Assembly: GCF_000611675.1 (NCBI RefSeq)
Contig: NZ_JATV01000014.1
Coordinates: 1 to 64,000, forward strand
Direction of reading: 5' to 3'
Source of the DNA: Flavobacterium succinicans LMG 10402
Lineage (GTDB): Bacteria > Bacteroidota > Bacteroidia > Flavobacteriales > Flavobacteriaceae
DNA length: 64,000 nucleotides
In this document: one piece after another, positions 37,346-46,683 of the stretch
Position numbering within the stretch: the stretch's first letter is position 1
Layout of the letters: every line of letters begins with the position of its first letter
Position numbers and translations under genes: made by a program
The notes under the pieces: generated by a model
The model's input: only the letters and a program-made list of their open reading frames with translations
The model's database searches: none
Told to the model about the DNA's origin: nothing

Positions 37346-39253
37346 TTACACTTTTTCATTCTTTATTTCTTCCACAATTTCTGGATTCAGTAAGGTGGAA
37401 GTATCCCCGAAATTAGAAAAATCCCCTTCGGCAATTTTGCGTAATATTCTTCGCATGATTTTTCCAGAACGTGTTTTCGGCAAACCGTTTACAAATTGAA
37501 TTTTGTCAAGTTTCGCAATCGGACCAATGTGATCCGAAATGTATTGATTGATTTCTTTACTCAAGTTGTCGCGATCACGGTATTCGCCAACTTCTTTTAA
37601 TATCACAAAACCGTATAATGCATTTCCTTTTATGTCGTGTGGGAATCCTACAATAGCTGATTCGGCCACCGCTGGATGCTCATTGATCGCGTCTTCAATT
37701 GGTGCGGTACCCAAATTGTGCCCCGAAACAATAATGACATCATCTACACGACCTGTGATTCTATAGTAGCCTACTTCATCTCTAAGTGCGCCATCGCCCG
37801 TAAAATATTTCCCTGGGAAAGCACTGAAATAGGTTTCTTTATATCGCTTATGATCGCCCCAAATGGTTCTAGCAATACTCGGCCATGGGTATTTGATACA
37901 TAAACTTCCAGTAACTTGATTGTCCTCAATCTCATTTCTTTTTTCATCCATCAAAACGGCTTGAATCCCAGGAAGAGGTAGTGTCGCATAGGTGGGTTTA
38001 GTTGGTGTTACAAAAGCTATGGGCGAAATCAAAATCCCACCGGTTTCGGTTTGCCACCATGTGTCTACCACCGGGCATCTTTTGCCTCCTACGTGGTCGT
38101 TGTACCAGTGCCAAGCTTCTTCGTTAATAGGTTCTCCTACAGAACCAATCACTTTTAACGACGCTAAAGGGTATTTTTGTACATACTCAAGATTTTCTTT
38201 GGCTAGCGCTCTAATTGCAGTAGGGGCGGTATAAAAATGAGTGACCTTGTGTTTTTCGATGATTTCCCAAAAGCGACTAAAATTAGGATACGAGGGTACG
38301 CCTTCAAAGATTACGGTAGTTGCACCGTTCAATAATGGACCATACAAGATGTAGGAATGTCCTGTGATCCAACCAATATCGGCAGTACACCAAAAAACAT
38401 CATTGTCTTGGTAATTGAATACGTTTTTGAATGTGTAAGCGGTATACACCATGTAGCCAGCTGTAGTGTGTACCATTCCTTTGGGTTTTCCTGTGGAGCC
38501 AGAGGTGTACAATATAAATAGTGGGTCTTCCGCATCCATGATTTCGGCCACGTTCGAATCCGAGGCTTTGTCCAATAAAGGTTGTAACCATAAATCTCTA
38601 CCAGTTTGCATGTTCACCTCACTATGAATGCGTTTGGCCACGAGTACTTTGGCCACCGATGGACATTTTTTTAAGGCTTCATCAATAATTCCTTTTAGAT
38701 CAATGGTTTTGTTACCACGATAACCACCATCAGAAGTAATGACCATTTTACATTCGCTATCGTTAATTCGAGCCGCTACCGCCGTGTCTGAGAATCCTGC
38801 GAAAACTACAGAATGTATAGCACCAATTCGAGCGCAAGCCAAAACCGAAACGGCCAATTCTGGGATCATAGGTAGATAGATACACACTCGGTCTCCTTTT
38901 TGTATGCCTTGATCAAGCAATACGTTGGCCATTTTATTGACGCGTTCCGAAAGTTCGTTGTAGCTAATGTGAAGGGCATCTTCATTGGGATCATTGGGTT
39001 CAAAAATGATGGCGGTTTGTTTTCCGTTTCTGGCCAAATGGCGATCAATACAGTTTTTGGTGATATTCACTTTGGCATTGACAAACCATTTGATATCGGC
39101 TTCTGCCATATTAAAATCAATCACTTTGTCCCACTCTTGGTACCAAACAAAATTTTCTGAGGCTATTTTGTCCCAGAATTTTTTAGGTTCACGGATCGAT
39201 TTTTTATAATGTTTAAAGTATTCTTCTAAGGTGTTGATTTTGTAGTAGCTCAT
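37346..39253 (-). CDS. acs: Acetyl-CoA synthetase (acetate-CoA ligase)
   Basis: A 635-residue ANL-family enzyme. ATP/AMP motif YTSGSTGKPKG, core DTWWQTETGG, hinge block YFTGDGALRDEVGYYRITGRVDDVI, and C-terminal GLPKTRSGKIMRR with the acetylatable Lys. It forms acetyl-CoA from acetate, ATP and CoA. It is last in a leftward run of porin, MHS-type transporter, small membrane proteins, sensor kinase and response regulator, 21 bp after the response regulator, so it is likely co-regulated with acetate sensing or uptake. Confidence 0.96.
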   Translation of the reverse strand: MSYYKINTLEEYFKHYKKSIREPKKFWDKIASENFVWYQEWDKVIDFNMAEADIKWFVNAKVNITKNCIDRHLARNGKQTAIIFEPNDPNEDALHISYNELSERVNKMANVLLDQGIQKGDRVCIYLPMIPELAVSVLACARIGAIHSVVFAGFSDTAVAARINDSECKMVITSDGGYRGNKTIDLKGIIDEALKKCPSVAKVLVAKRIHSEVNMQTGRDLWLQPLLDKASDSNVAEIMDAEDPLFILYTSGSTGKPKGMVHTTAGYMVYTAYTFKNVFNYQDNDVFWCTADIGWITGHSYILYGPLLNGATTVIFEGVPSYPNFSRFWEIIEKHKVTHFYTAPTAIRALAKENLEYVQKYPLASLKVIGSVGEPINEEAWHWYNDHVGGKRCPVVDTWWQTETGGILISPIAFVTPTKPTYATLPLPGIQAVLMDEKRNEIEDNQVTGSLCIKYPWPSIARTIWGDHKRYKETYFSAFPGKYFTGDGALRDEVGYYRITGRVDDVIIVSGHNLGTAPIEDAINEHPAVAESAIVGFPHDIKGNALYGFVILKEVGEYRDRDNLSKEINQYISDHIGPIAKLDKIQFVNGLPKTRSGKIMRRILRKIAEGDFSNFGDTSTLLNPEIVEEIKNEKV

Positions 39254-39274
39254 CTTTTGTTTTTTTTTAGTTAG

Positions 39275-39634
39275 TTATAATAATGCTTGTACTTGTTCCA
39301 CTAATTTTTTTATCGAAAAAGGTTTTAAGAGGTATAAATCAGCGCCCAATGCAAGTCCTTTTTCAATGTCTTTTTCTTTGTTTTTGGCCGATAAAAAGAT
39401 CACTTTGCAATGTTGGAGTTTATCGTTTTTTTTGATTTGTCGTAAAGTTTCATAACCGTCTACCAAAGGCATCATCACATCTAAGATGATCACATCGGGT
39501 AATTGGTTTTGTACTATATCTAGGGCTTCTTGGCCGTCTCTGGCAACAAAAACCTCAAAATTATGTTTCTTAAAGGTGTATTCTAACGACATTAGAATGT
39601 TGGGTTCGTCATCCACTAAGAGTATCTTTTTCAT
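39275..39634 (-). CDS. Receiver-only response regulator
   Basis: A 119-residue protein that is a single REC domain: acid pocket D8/D9, phospho-acceptor D52 (IILDVMMP), S82 and K104 (LLKPF). There is no DNA-binding or other output domain. It overlaps the sensor kinase gene by 4 bp and is followed by acs, so it is surely the kinase's partner. With no output domain it must act through another protein or as a phosphate sink. Confidence 0.94.
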   Translation of the reverse strand: MKKILLVDDEPNILMSLEYTFKKHNFEVFVARDGQEALDIVQNQLPDVIILDVMMPLVDGYETLRQIKKNDKLQHCKVIFLSAKNKEKDIEKGLALGADLYLLKPFSIKKLVEQVQALL

Positions 39635-42339
39635 GATGTTGCAGCTTCAGTTGTGTTATACTTGGGTAATGAAAAATAGAAGTTTACGCCTTGTTCACTC
39701 GAATTTTCTACCCATATTTTTCCTTTATGATGTTCAATGATTTGTTTACAAATGGCCAATCCCAGCCCGCTTCCTATTGGTTTTCGAACGTTTTGATTTT
39801 TGGATTGGTAAAATTTATCAAAGATAGATTCGTACTCTTCCTCATTGATTTTGTTTCCGTTGTTGTGGATACACACCAATACTAAGGTTGGGTTTTCGGT
39901 TATAGTGATGGTTATTTTTCCGTTGGGATTAGGACAGAATTTCATCGCATTCGACAGTAGATTGTGAACCACTTGTACCATGCGCTCTTCATCATAAAAA
40001 GCACGGATTTCCTTTTTTTGTGGATCAAATACTACTTGAATATTATTGCTTTGTACTACATGTTGTAATGGATGTAATGTTTTAATTATGGTTTGTATGA
40101 GATCATTTTTAGACAAATAAATTTTTTGTTTGCCGGTTTCAAATTTTTCTAAATCCAAGATTTTGTCAATGAGACGGTTCAAACGATCGGATTCTGAAAT
40201 AATGTTTTGTAGAAAGCGTTGACGTAATTCTTTAGGAATTTCTTCGTCATCAATGAGTATTTCACTTGCGGCTCGTATGGCGGTAATTGGAGTTCGTAAT
40301 TCATGAGTAACGGTGTCCAAAAATTCATTTTTTTGTGCATCTTTTTTCAAAAGTTCCAAGTTGGCCTCATGTAATTGCTGTGATATTTTTTGGAGAGCAT
40401 GGGTTGTTTCAGTCAGTTTTTTGTTGACAATAATGTTTTCTTGTGATTCCTCAAGGATACGCAACACTTCGGGTAAAGCTATTTTTTCTTCTTTGACCAC
40501 ACTAGCAATTAAAATCTTGGATGAAGCCGTTCCGATATGTCCCGTTAAAAGATTTTCGGCAAATTTGATGAATCTCGCATCGGCCGTAGTGATGTTTTGA
40601 TCAATGTTGTACTTGATGTGAAAAAGCGATAAGGCTCTTTTTGTTCTTTCAATCCCCAAAAAGCGTTCTAATATTTTTTGAATATCCGCTACATAAGCAA
40701 TCCCTTTCCAAACAAAGGCATTTTCAAGATGACCACTGTATTTATTGATGTCTACAAACATTTCGGCATAGTTTCTTTCTCTGTAATTTCCTTTAAAACT
40801 AACGGATACCGCTAAATATGAAAGGGTATTGAATAATAAACTCCAAAATACTGCTTGCGGAATCGGATCCAAATAATCCAAGCCAAATAGTTGAAAAGGT
40901 TTTAATAGCGTTAGATTCCAAGGGCCGTTTTGTACGAATGAACTATTTGTTTCTTGTAAGCCCAATGCAAAAGGTATGATTAAGGTATAGGCACAAGTGA
41001 GAAATCCAATAAGTATTCCTGTAATCGCGCCTTTACTTGAACCTCTTCTCCAAAACAGAGCACCAAAAAAGGCAGGAGCCAATTGAACAATGACCACAAA
41101 CGATACTAAGCCAATGGAATAGAGTGAGTAATCTAAAATAAAAACTTTGTAAATGATATAAGCCAAAACAATCAAGGTGAAAATACCTATTTTTCGGCTG
41201 TTGACGATGCGACGGCTGTTCTCTTTTTGTTGATTTTCTAACGAACCAATAAAGCCGTAGGGAATCAATAAATTGTTACTGACCATAGTAGCCAAGGCGA
41301 TAGACGAAACAATAATCATGGAAATCGCTGCCGAAAATCCACCCAAAAACACTAATAACGTCAATGTGTCGTTTTGGAACAATTGCGGAATTAATAAGGA
41401 ATAGGTATCGGAATTTAAATTTTGTCCTCGAAATAAAATACTGCCACCCCACGCAATTGGAAACACAAAGATATTAAACAGCAAGAGGTATAACGGGAAC
41501 AGCCACGTAGCGGTTTTGATATGTTTGCTATGATTGTTCTCTACAACACTTGTGTGAAATTGTCTGGGCAGCAAAAACATGGCAAACATAGAAACAAGAC
41601 AAAGAAAAAACCAATTGAGGGCATTTTCAATAGATCCGATGGTGTTTTTTTGGTTAAAATCTGGAAGAGAAAGAGCTTTGTTGTAAATGTCATCAAAACC
41701 ATTAAAGACAAAATAAGTCACATAAATACCTAATAGTAGAAAGAAAACCAACTTTAAAATCGATTCTATGGCCACTGCCAGAACGATACCACGTCTTTTC
41801 TCAGAGGCATCTACATAACGGGTGCCGTAGTAAGAAGTAAATAATCCTAAAGCCAAACAAACATAGGTAGTCGTGTCAAAAAAAATATTTTCAGTGGATT
41901 GGGTTCGGGTAATAACATGAAAGGTGTCTGATATCGATTTGAGTTGCAAAGCAATGTAGGGAATGATGCCGACCACACACACTATAGTAACCAAAGCCCC
42001 CAAAAACCTACTGTTACCATATCGGAGTGAAATGAAATCAGCAATACTTGAAATTTTGTTGACTTTTGTTATTTGAATAATTTTTTTCAAAATCAACATC
42101 CAAGCCGGAATGATGATGATTGGGCCAATGTAAATAGGAAGATAGCTCAACCCAGATTTGGCGGCTACCCCAATGCTTCCATAGTAGGTCCATGCCGTGC
42201 AATATACCGCAAGCGACAAGGAATATACATACGGATTGTTGGTCCATTTGTAGTGTTGTTTTTTTTCGGCCCAGTGGGCAATAAAAAACAAAATGGAAAC
42301 ATACACCGTTAGAACCAGTAAAATGCCAAGGCTATTCAT
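39631..42339 (-). CDS. SSF-transporter-like sensor histidine kinase (CrbS/CbrA type)
   Basis: A 902-residue protein. The first ~530 residues are a sodium:solute symporter domain with about 13 membrane helices (for example AWTYYGSIGVAAKSGLSYLPIYIG). A STAC-like linker (about 600-640, TASSKILIASVVKEEKIALPEVL) and a coiled segment follow. The HisKA site has H679 in THELRTP, and the HATPase domain has NLLSNAMKFCPN and GSGLGLAICKQI. Known relatives sense or transport acetate or histidine and control acs or carbon use. The first 8 bp overlap the upstream 64-residue gene, and the end overlaps the response regulator by 4 bp. Confidence 0.94.
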   Translation of the reverse strand: MNSLGILLVLTVYVSILFFIAHWAEKKQHYKWTNNPYVYSLSLAVYCTAWTYYGSIGVAAKSGLSYLPIYIGPIIIIPAWMLILKKIIQITKVNKISSIADFISLRYGNSRFLGALVTIVCVVGIIPYIALQLKSISDTFHVITRTQSTENIFFDTTTYVCLALGLFTSYYGTRYVDASEKRRGIVLAVAIESILKLVFFLLLGIYVTYFVFNGFDDIYNKALSLPDFNQKNTIGSIENALNWFFLCLVSMFAMFLLPRQFHTSVVENNHSKHIKTATWLFPLYLLLFNIFVFPIAWGGSILFRGQNLNSDTYSLLIPQLFQNDTLTLLVFLGGFSAAISMIIVSSIALATMVSNNLLIPYGFIGSLENQQKENSRRIVNSRKIGIFTLIVLAYIIYKVFILDYSLYSIGLVSFVVIVQLAPAFFGALFWRRGSSKGAITGILIGFLTCAYTLIIPFALGLQETNSSFVQNGPWNLTLLKPFQLFGLDYLDPIPQAVFWSLLFNTLSYLAVSVSFKGNYRERNYAEMFVDINKYSGHLENAFVWKGIAYVADIQKILERFLGIERTKRALSLFHIKYNIDQNITTADARFIKFAENLLTGHIGTASSKILIASVVKEEKIALPEVLRILEESQENIIVNKKLTETTHALQKISQQLHEANLELLKKDAQKNEFLDTVTHELRTPITAIRAASEILIDDEEIPKELRQRFLQNIISESDRLNRLIDKILDLEKFETGKQKIYLSKNDLIQTIIKTLHPLQHVVQSNNIQVVFDPQKKEIRAFYDEERMVQVVHNLLSNAMKFCPNPNGKITITITENPTLVLVCIHNNGNKINEEEYESIFDKFYQSKNQNVRKPIGSGLGLAICKQIIEHHKGKIWVENSSEQGVNFYFSLPKYNTTEAATS

Positions 42340-42526
42340 CGTATTTTTTAATTAATATAAAGCTCATGACAATCGAAAAAAACCAAACCATGAAAATATA
42401 GACATAAATAATTGGTAAACCAGCAATTGCATCGGTGCTGTCAAATAATAATAGTAACGGAAAATTTAGCGCCAAAAACAGTACTAGGCTAAAAATTAGA
42501 AATTTCTGCTCGTGTCTTTTTTTCAT
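42332..42526 (-). CDS. Small two-helix membrane protein paired with the SSF sensor
   Basis: A 64-residue protein with two hydrophobic helices (about 10-27 and 38-58) between charged ends. Its stop overlaps the sensor-kinase start by 8 bp, so it is translated with it. Small two-helix proteins of DUF485 or DUF3311 type are encoded next to many SSF transporters. By size, position and pattern this may be the equivalent subunit for the SSF-kinase fusion; family membership was not confirmed. Confidence 0.8.
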   Translation of the reverse strand: MKKRHEQKFLIFSLVLFLALNFPLLLLFDSTDAIAGLPIIYVYIFMVWFFSIVMSFILIKKYDE

Positions 42527-42566
42527 AATTGCTTTTTCCTTTTAACAAAGTAAGAAGTTTAAAGTT

Positions 42567-42602
42567 AAATCGCAACCTCTTTTTCTAAAGAGATTGCGAT
42601 TT
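42567..42602. terminator. Long stem-loop between small membrane protein genes
   Basis: AAATCGCAACCTCTTT / AAAGAGATTGCGATTT forms a 16-bp stem (one wobble) with a 4-nt loop. The T-run follows on the plus strand and only a weak T-run on the minus strand, so it may be a partial terminator separating transport from sensor genes. Confidence 0.75.
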
Positions 42603-42610
42603 TTTTATTT

Positions 42611-42838
42611 TTATCGTTTGGAATGGTCATATTCACCCATGAGCGAATAATAGCCAAATATTCCCATGCCCAAGACTACTAAGGGTGTGAGGACAAACAG
42701 TATGATGATGCCAAACACCAAATCATCTTGTTTTCCTGAAGCAATTTTGGGTAAGCCAAACTCAAAAATACAAAAATAGGCGGCTGCTACAGCCAAGGCA
42801 ATCCATACCATACCTAGAACTCTTTTTATCTGATCCAT
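42611..42838 (-). CDS. Small membrane protein (DUF6814-like)
   Basis: Two predicted membrane helices in 75 residues (about 7-26 and 39-62) and a charged tail (GEYDHSKR). The ATG at 42838 (MDQIKRVLGM) is preferred; an upstream in-frame start at 42880 would overlap the transporter gene by 32 bp. It follows the MHS-type transporter gene by 10 bp and is probably co-translated with it. Short proteins of this kind recur beside MFS transporters in Bacteroidota, so an accessory role is plausible but not shown. Confidence 0.78.
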   Translation of the reverse strand: MDQIKRVLGMVWIALAVAAAYFCIFEFGLPKIASGKQDDLVFGIIILFVLTPLVVLGMGIFGYYSLMGEYDHSKR

Positions 42839-42848
42839 AATGTTAATT

Positions 42849-44381
42849 TTAAACGTGTTTATTGGTTTTTGAATTGTCAAGATAAATCATTCCGATCACA
42901 AAACAGACCGAAGCAATAATGATGGGATACCACAATCCTTCAAGATAGTAATTCACATCGCCTGCTTCTTTGGCATTGGTCACCAAATAAGTTGAGATGG
43001 CAGGTAGTAGTCCTCCAAATATTCCATTCCCCACGTGATAAGGCAATGACATGGAAGTATAACGAATTTTTACAGGAAACATTTCGACTAAAAAAGCGGC
43101 AATTGGACCGTACACCATAGTTACAAATAGCACTTGGACAAAGATGTAAAAAACCAACATCCACATATCGGTGTTGTTTATGGTAAGGGTTGTTTTGATG
43201 TCTGCTTTCGGTTTTCCATCTACAATTTTAGCCTGACCATTTTCTAGAGGAATGGTTTTGATTTCGACCCATTTTGTGCCATCTTCAAAAACTTTTGTGG
43301 TGGTATATATGGAATCTAGGGCTTGTTTGTTGGTTTTGGTTTCGGCTACTATCGTAGTTTGGTCTACCAGTTCCGTTTTGTTTTTGATGTTGGTGGTTTC
43401 AAACATGGCTTGGTAAATCGGGCGATATAAAAGAATCGCGATTAACATGCCGCCCATCATGATGTATTTTCTACCCAATTTGTCACTGAGCCATCCAAAA
43501 AATATGAAGAAAGGTGTACCTAATATCAAGGCAATTCCAAGTAATTGATCAACTTGCGAGGAGTCGATGGTCATTACGGTTTTTAAGAAACTCATGGCAT
43601 AAAATTGCCCAGTATACCAAACGACACCTTGTCCCATTGTGGCGCCAAATAGTGCTAATAATACAAACTTCAAATTGTAGCGATTTCCAAAACTTTCTTT
43701 TAAAGGATTGGTACTCGTTTTTCCTTCGGATTTGGCTTTGGCGAATACCGGAGATTCGTCCATGTTTTTTCGAATGAGATATGAAATTCCTACCATTACG
43801 ATGGATACCCAAAACGGTACTCTCCAGCCCCAATTATCAAATTCTTCTGGGGTTAATACGTTTCTTGTGGCCAAAATAACCATTAATGAAATGAACAGAC
43901 CAACGGTAGCTGTGGTTTGAATCCATGACGTCCAATAACCTCGTTGTCCCACTGGGGCATGCTCGGCTACATAAGTGGCAGCTCCACCATATTCGCCACC
44001 TAAGGCTAATCCTTGTAACATTCTTAGAATAAGAACCAATAAAGGCGCCATAAAGCCAATGGTTTCGTAGCTCGGAATGCAACCGATCAAAAAGGTAGCG
44101 CCTCCCATTAAAAGTAAGGTGACCATGAAGGTGTATTTGCGTCCGATAATATCGCCTAATCTCCCGAAGAAAAGAGCTCCGAACGGGCGTACTACAAAGC
44201 CAACAGCAAAGGTGGCTAGGGTGGCTAAGAAGGCCGCAGTTGGGTTGTCGGCTGGGAAAAATTTGGTAGAAATCACCACAGCCAAACTGCCGAAGATGTA
44301 AAAGTCGTACCACTCGATCATGGTACCCATGGAGGAAGCGGAAATTACTTTCCAGATTCCTTTTGTTGATTTGTTGCTCAT
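42849..44381 (-). CDS. MHS-type MFS transporter (metabolite:H+ symporter)
   Basis: A 510-residue, 12-helix transporter. The start WKVISASSMGTMIEWYDFYIFG and motif FGRLGDIIGRKYTF are typical of the metabolite-proton symporter group (citrate, alpha-ketoglutarate, proline and similar substrates). About 75 extra hydrophilic residues (about 325-400, rich in T, K and D) sit in a loop of the second half and make it longer than usual (~430). The neighbours (porin, SSF sensor, acs) suggest a small carboxylate; the substrate is not proved. Confidence 0.9.
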   Translation of the reverse strand: MSNKSTKGIWKVISASSMGTMIEWYDFYIFGSLAVVISTKFFPADNPTAAFLATLATFAVGFVVRPFGALFFGRLGDIIGRKYTFMVTLLLMGGATFLIGCIPSYETIGFMAPLLVLILRMLQGLALGGEYGGAATYVAEHAPVGQRGYWTSWIQTTATVGLFISLMVILATRNVLTPEEFDNWGWRVPFWVSIVMVGISYLIRKNMDESPVFAKAKSEGKTSTNPLKESFGNRYNLKFVLLALFGATMGQGVVWYTGQFYAMSFLKTVMTIDSSQVDQLLGIALILGTPFFIFFGWLSDKLGRKYIMMGGMLIAILLYRPIYQAMFETTNIKNKTELVDQTTIVAETKTNKQALDSIYTTTKVFEDGTKWVEIKTIPLENGQAKIVDGKPKADIKTTLTINNTDMWMLVFYIFVQVLFVTMVYGPIAAFLVEMFPVKIRYTSMSLPYHVGNGIFGGLLPAISTYLVTNAKEAGDVNYYLEGLWYPIIIASVCFVIGMIYLDNSKTNKHV

Positions 44382-44413
44382 TGGTTGATTTTTTTTTTGG
44401 TTGTTTTTTGGAT

Positions 44414-45796
44414 TTATAAATAGATTTGTAATTGCACTATAAATTCGCCTTTACTGTTTTCTTTTACGCCATCTGCGCTATACACTGGTCGAGTAGAATA
44501 TTGAGCTGTAATTTTTGAATGTTGCCCATCGAGTAAAAAGTTGGTGCCGATATCAAATTGTGTACTTGATTTTTGTAAGGCATCAAAATCTTTATAGGTG
44601 ATGGCGCCAAAGGGTTGAATTCGCACATTTGGTTTTTCCACTTTGCTAGGCAATAAAAAACCGGCTTGCGTATACCAAATAGAGCCGCTTCCAATGGTAG
44701 GTTGTGCATTACCTGGTCCTGCCATGGCTCTGTTTCCTGTAAATGAAGGGTCGGCAACGCCTACATTCATGATGCCGATATTGCGTAGATAGTTAGGGCC
44801 AAAATCATAATTATAATAAACACTATATGCGGTAACGGCCATTTTATGTTCTTTTTTGCCTACTGGCAAGTCCAAGAAGACATCGGTAGAGAAAAGATTC
44901 ATGTCGTGCTTTTGAAGTTGAGCGTTGACAGAGGATTTCGTGGCGTTGGGTGCTCTATAAAAACCTGCGCCAATGTTGAATACTTTTTTGGTTCCTACGT
45001 ATGACCCCACTTTAAAAGGTAATAGATTAGATTCTTGGTCTAAGAATTGGTATTCAAAATAACCTGCCGTAGCCCATTTTGCGTTACCGTTGTTGTCTAC
45101 TGCAACAGCATTGGAGGCATTTGTAACATTGGTTGGCACTACATTGGTCGCAAAGGGTTTGTTGTGGCTTAGTCGGTATTCCAACTTGCCGTATTTTCCT
45201 TTCGCGAATAATCCCATTTGTCGGGCAAATTGATCAGAGTTTTCAATTAATGGCCAATTGAATATTGGGGCGTCAATGGTCAAGAAGTTTAGTGTAGAAG
45301 CCATGGTTTCTCTTGAAAGTCCCATGTAGTAGTGTAAGCCTCCACCTAGTGACAAACTGAATTTTTTGTCTTTTTGTGGTAAAACCAAGGCGTATTCATT
45401 CCAAGCGTCATGAAAAAACAACCCCGGTTTTTTACCTGCTCCGTAACCCCCAGTGCCTGTTGTACCTGATGCACCACCACTGGTGAAGGACTGGTTGTTG
45501 ATTCCAAAGTGTGTCACAATCATGTAACGCGGTGAGATTTGGGAGTAGGCCAAGAAACGCAATCTACGGTTCCCAATATCAGTGGCGCTTGAGGCTGCTT
45601 CATTGCCCACCATGGTTCCAGGATTCATTTGCGAAGAGCGAAACCAAATTTGATTCCACACAATAAATCGCATGTATTTCGATCCAGCATCGTTGAGGTT
45701 GAATTTCATACCACTCGTGTATTCACTTGAGCCTTGGGCAAAGCTAAATAGAGATGTTAGTAGGAGTAGGAGTAACAGTGCACTAATTTTTTTCAT
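44414..45796 (-). CDS. Outer-membrane porin-like protein
   Basis: A 460-residue protein with a signal peptide (LLTSLFSFA-QG). The rest is long amphipathic strands with Gly and aromatic residues, ending in an aromatic/hydrophobic strand (EFIVQLQIYL), as expected of a beta-barrel. It is first in the run porin, transporter, small protein (33-bp gap to the transporter), so it probably lets the same substrate through the outer membrane. It carries no TonB plug. Confidence 0.85.
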   Translation of the reverse strand: MKKISALLLLLLLTSLFSFAQGSSEYTSGMKFNLNDAGSKYMRFIVWNQIWFRSSQMNPGTMVGNEAASSATDIGNRRLRFLAYSQISPRYMIVTHFGINNQSFTSGGASGTTGTGGYGAGKKPGLFFHDAWNEYALVLPQKDKKFSLSLGGGLHYYMGLSRETMASTLNFLTIDAPIFNWPLIENSDQFARQMGLFAKGKYGKLEYRLSHNKPFATNVVPTNVTNASNAVAVDNNGNAKWATAGYFEYQFLDQESNLLPFKVGSYVGTKKVFNIGAGFYRAPNATKSSVNAQLQKHDMNLFSTDVFLDLPVGKKEHKMAVTAYSVYYNYDFGPNYLRNIGIMNVGVADPSFTGNRAMAGPGNAQPTIGSGSIWYTQAGFLLPSKVEKPNVRIQPFGAITYKDFDALQKSSTQFDIGTNFLLDGQHSKITAQYSTRPVYSADGVKENSKGEFIVQLQIYL

Positions 45797-45968
45797 ATAG
45801 CTACAAATTATGGGTTACTAATGTCTATGTGATTGTTTTAATTTGAACAAAAGGAGTTTAAATTCAATGACATAGAAAATTAAATTTTTGTTTGATTTTC
45901 GTGAAGCCAAATTCCAATTTAATTTTTGATTAGCAAATAATGCTATAGATAAGTGTAAAATAGTATAG

Positions 45969-46388
45969 TTAATCCTTAAAACGCTCCCATTTAATGAGCA
46001 TAAATTTATCGCCCAACTCAGTAATGATCATACCAGCACCTGTGAGTTGGTTTTTGTTTTTAATGTATTCTATTAATTCAGTGTGATTTAGGATTTTGTA
46101 GGTAGGATGGTAGTTTGCGTGTGAAGGTTTTTTGATATTGTATGATTTTACCCAGTTGCTAATTGTAACATGGGATACGCCAAGTATGCGTTCAATTTCT
46201 CGATAGCTTAGGCCTTCTAGATATAATTGCAATGCTTTACAAACATAATACTCGTCAATTTTTTTTCCAAGCTTGTTTACTGTGAAGCTATACTTGCATT
46301 TTTTACAAGTATATCTTTGTTTGTTGGCTATGATTCCGCTTTTGATCAGATGGTCGCTCAAGCATTTCGGACAGCTAAAAAGTTCCAT
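45969..46388 (-). CDS. Orphan zinc-ribbon/HTH protein related to IS1 InsA
   Basis: A 139-residue protein. The N-terminal zinc ribbon has C6/C9 and C28/C31 (CPKC, CKKC) and is followed by an HTH (YLEGLSYREIERILGVSHVTISNWVKSY), both as in IS1-type InsA. There is no DDE catalytic domain, no second frame and no terminal inverted repeat nearby. Instead it ends in a ~45-residue tail with a strand-rich block (GAGMIITELGDKFMLIKWERF). The frame is intact. It reads as a domesticated DNA-binding protein, perhaps a regulator of the adjacent porin-to-acs locus. A decayed transposon remnant is the alternative. Confidence 0.82.
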   Translation of the reverse strand: MELFSCPKCLSDHLIKSGIIANKQRYTCKKCKYSFTVNKLGKKIDEYYVCKALQLYLEGLSYREIERILGVSHVTISNWVKSYNIKKPSHANYHPTYKILNHTELIEYIKNKNQLTGAGMIITELGDKFMLIKWERFKD

Positions 46389-46654
46389 ATATATTTAATT
46401 TGCATAAATATAGTAATTTTGCAACATTGTAAATATATTTTTAAAAAAATGAAGCTTATTTTTTTAGAATTCCATGTTTTTCTAGTCAAAAAATCAGTTT
46501 ATAGCAAAAAAATGAAGAATGTTCGATTATGCTTCGTTGCTTTTGATTAGCTCACAGCGTTGCGTTTTTTTAAATTTTGTATAAAAAAGGAGAATCGCTA
46601 GTGCGAGAACAGCCGAAAATAGCGAAATGGAAGTTCCATGAGATTATAAAACAA
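46389..46654. other. A/T-rich gap without genes
   Basis: About 270 bp of very A/T-rich DNA between the orphan HTH gene and the tRNA terminator. Only chance reading frames are seen; it should hold the promoter of the HTH gene. Confidence 0.6.
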
Positions 46655-46682
46655 AAAACCCGAATATTGCTATTCGGGTTTT
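46655..46682 (-). terminator. Terminator after tRNA-Phe
   Basis: AAAACCCGAATA / TATTCGGGTTTT, a perfect 12-bp stem with a 4-nt loop, immediately past the tRNA on the minus strand. Confidence 0.9.
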
Positions 46683-46683
46683 G

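Noticed and set aside
43837-44313. 158-codon frame on the minus strand within the MHS-type transporter
   Set aside because: Out-of-frame shadow on the same strand, without membrane-helix pattern.
45969-46388. Complete IS1 element
   Set aside because: No second (catalytic) frame and no terminal inverted repeats were found around the gene.
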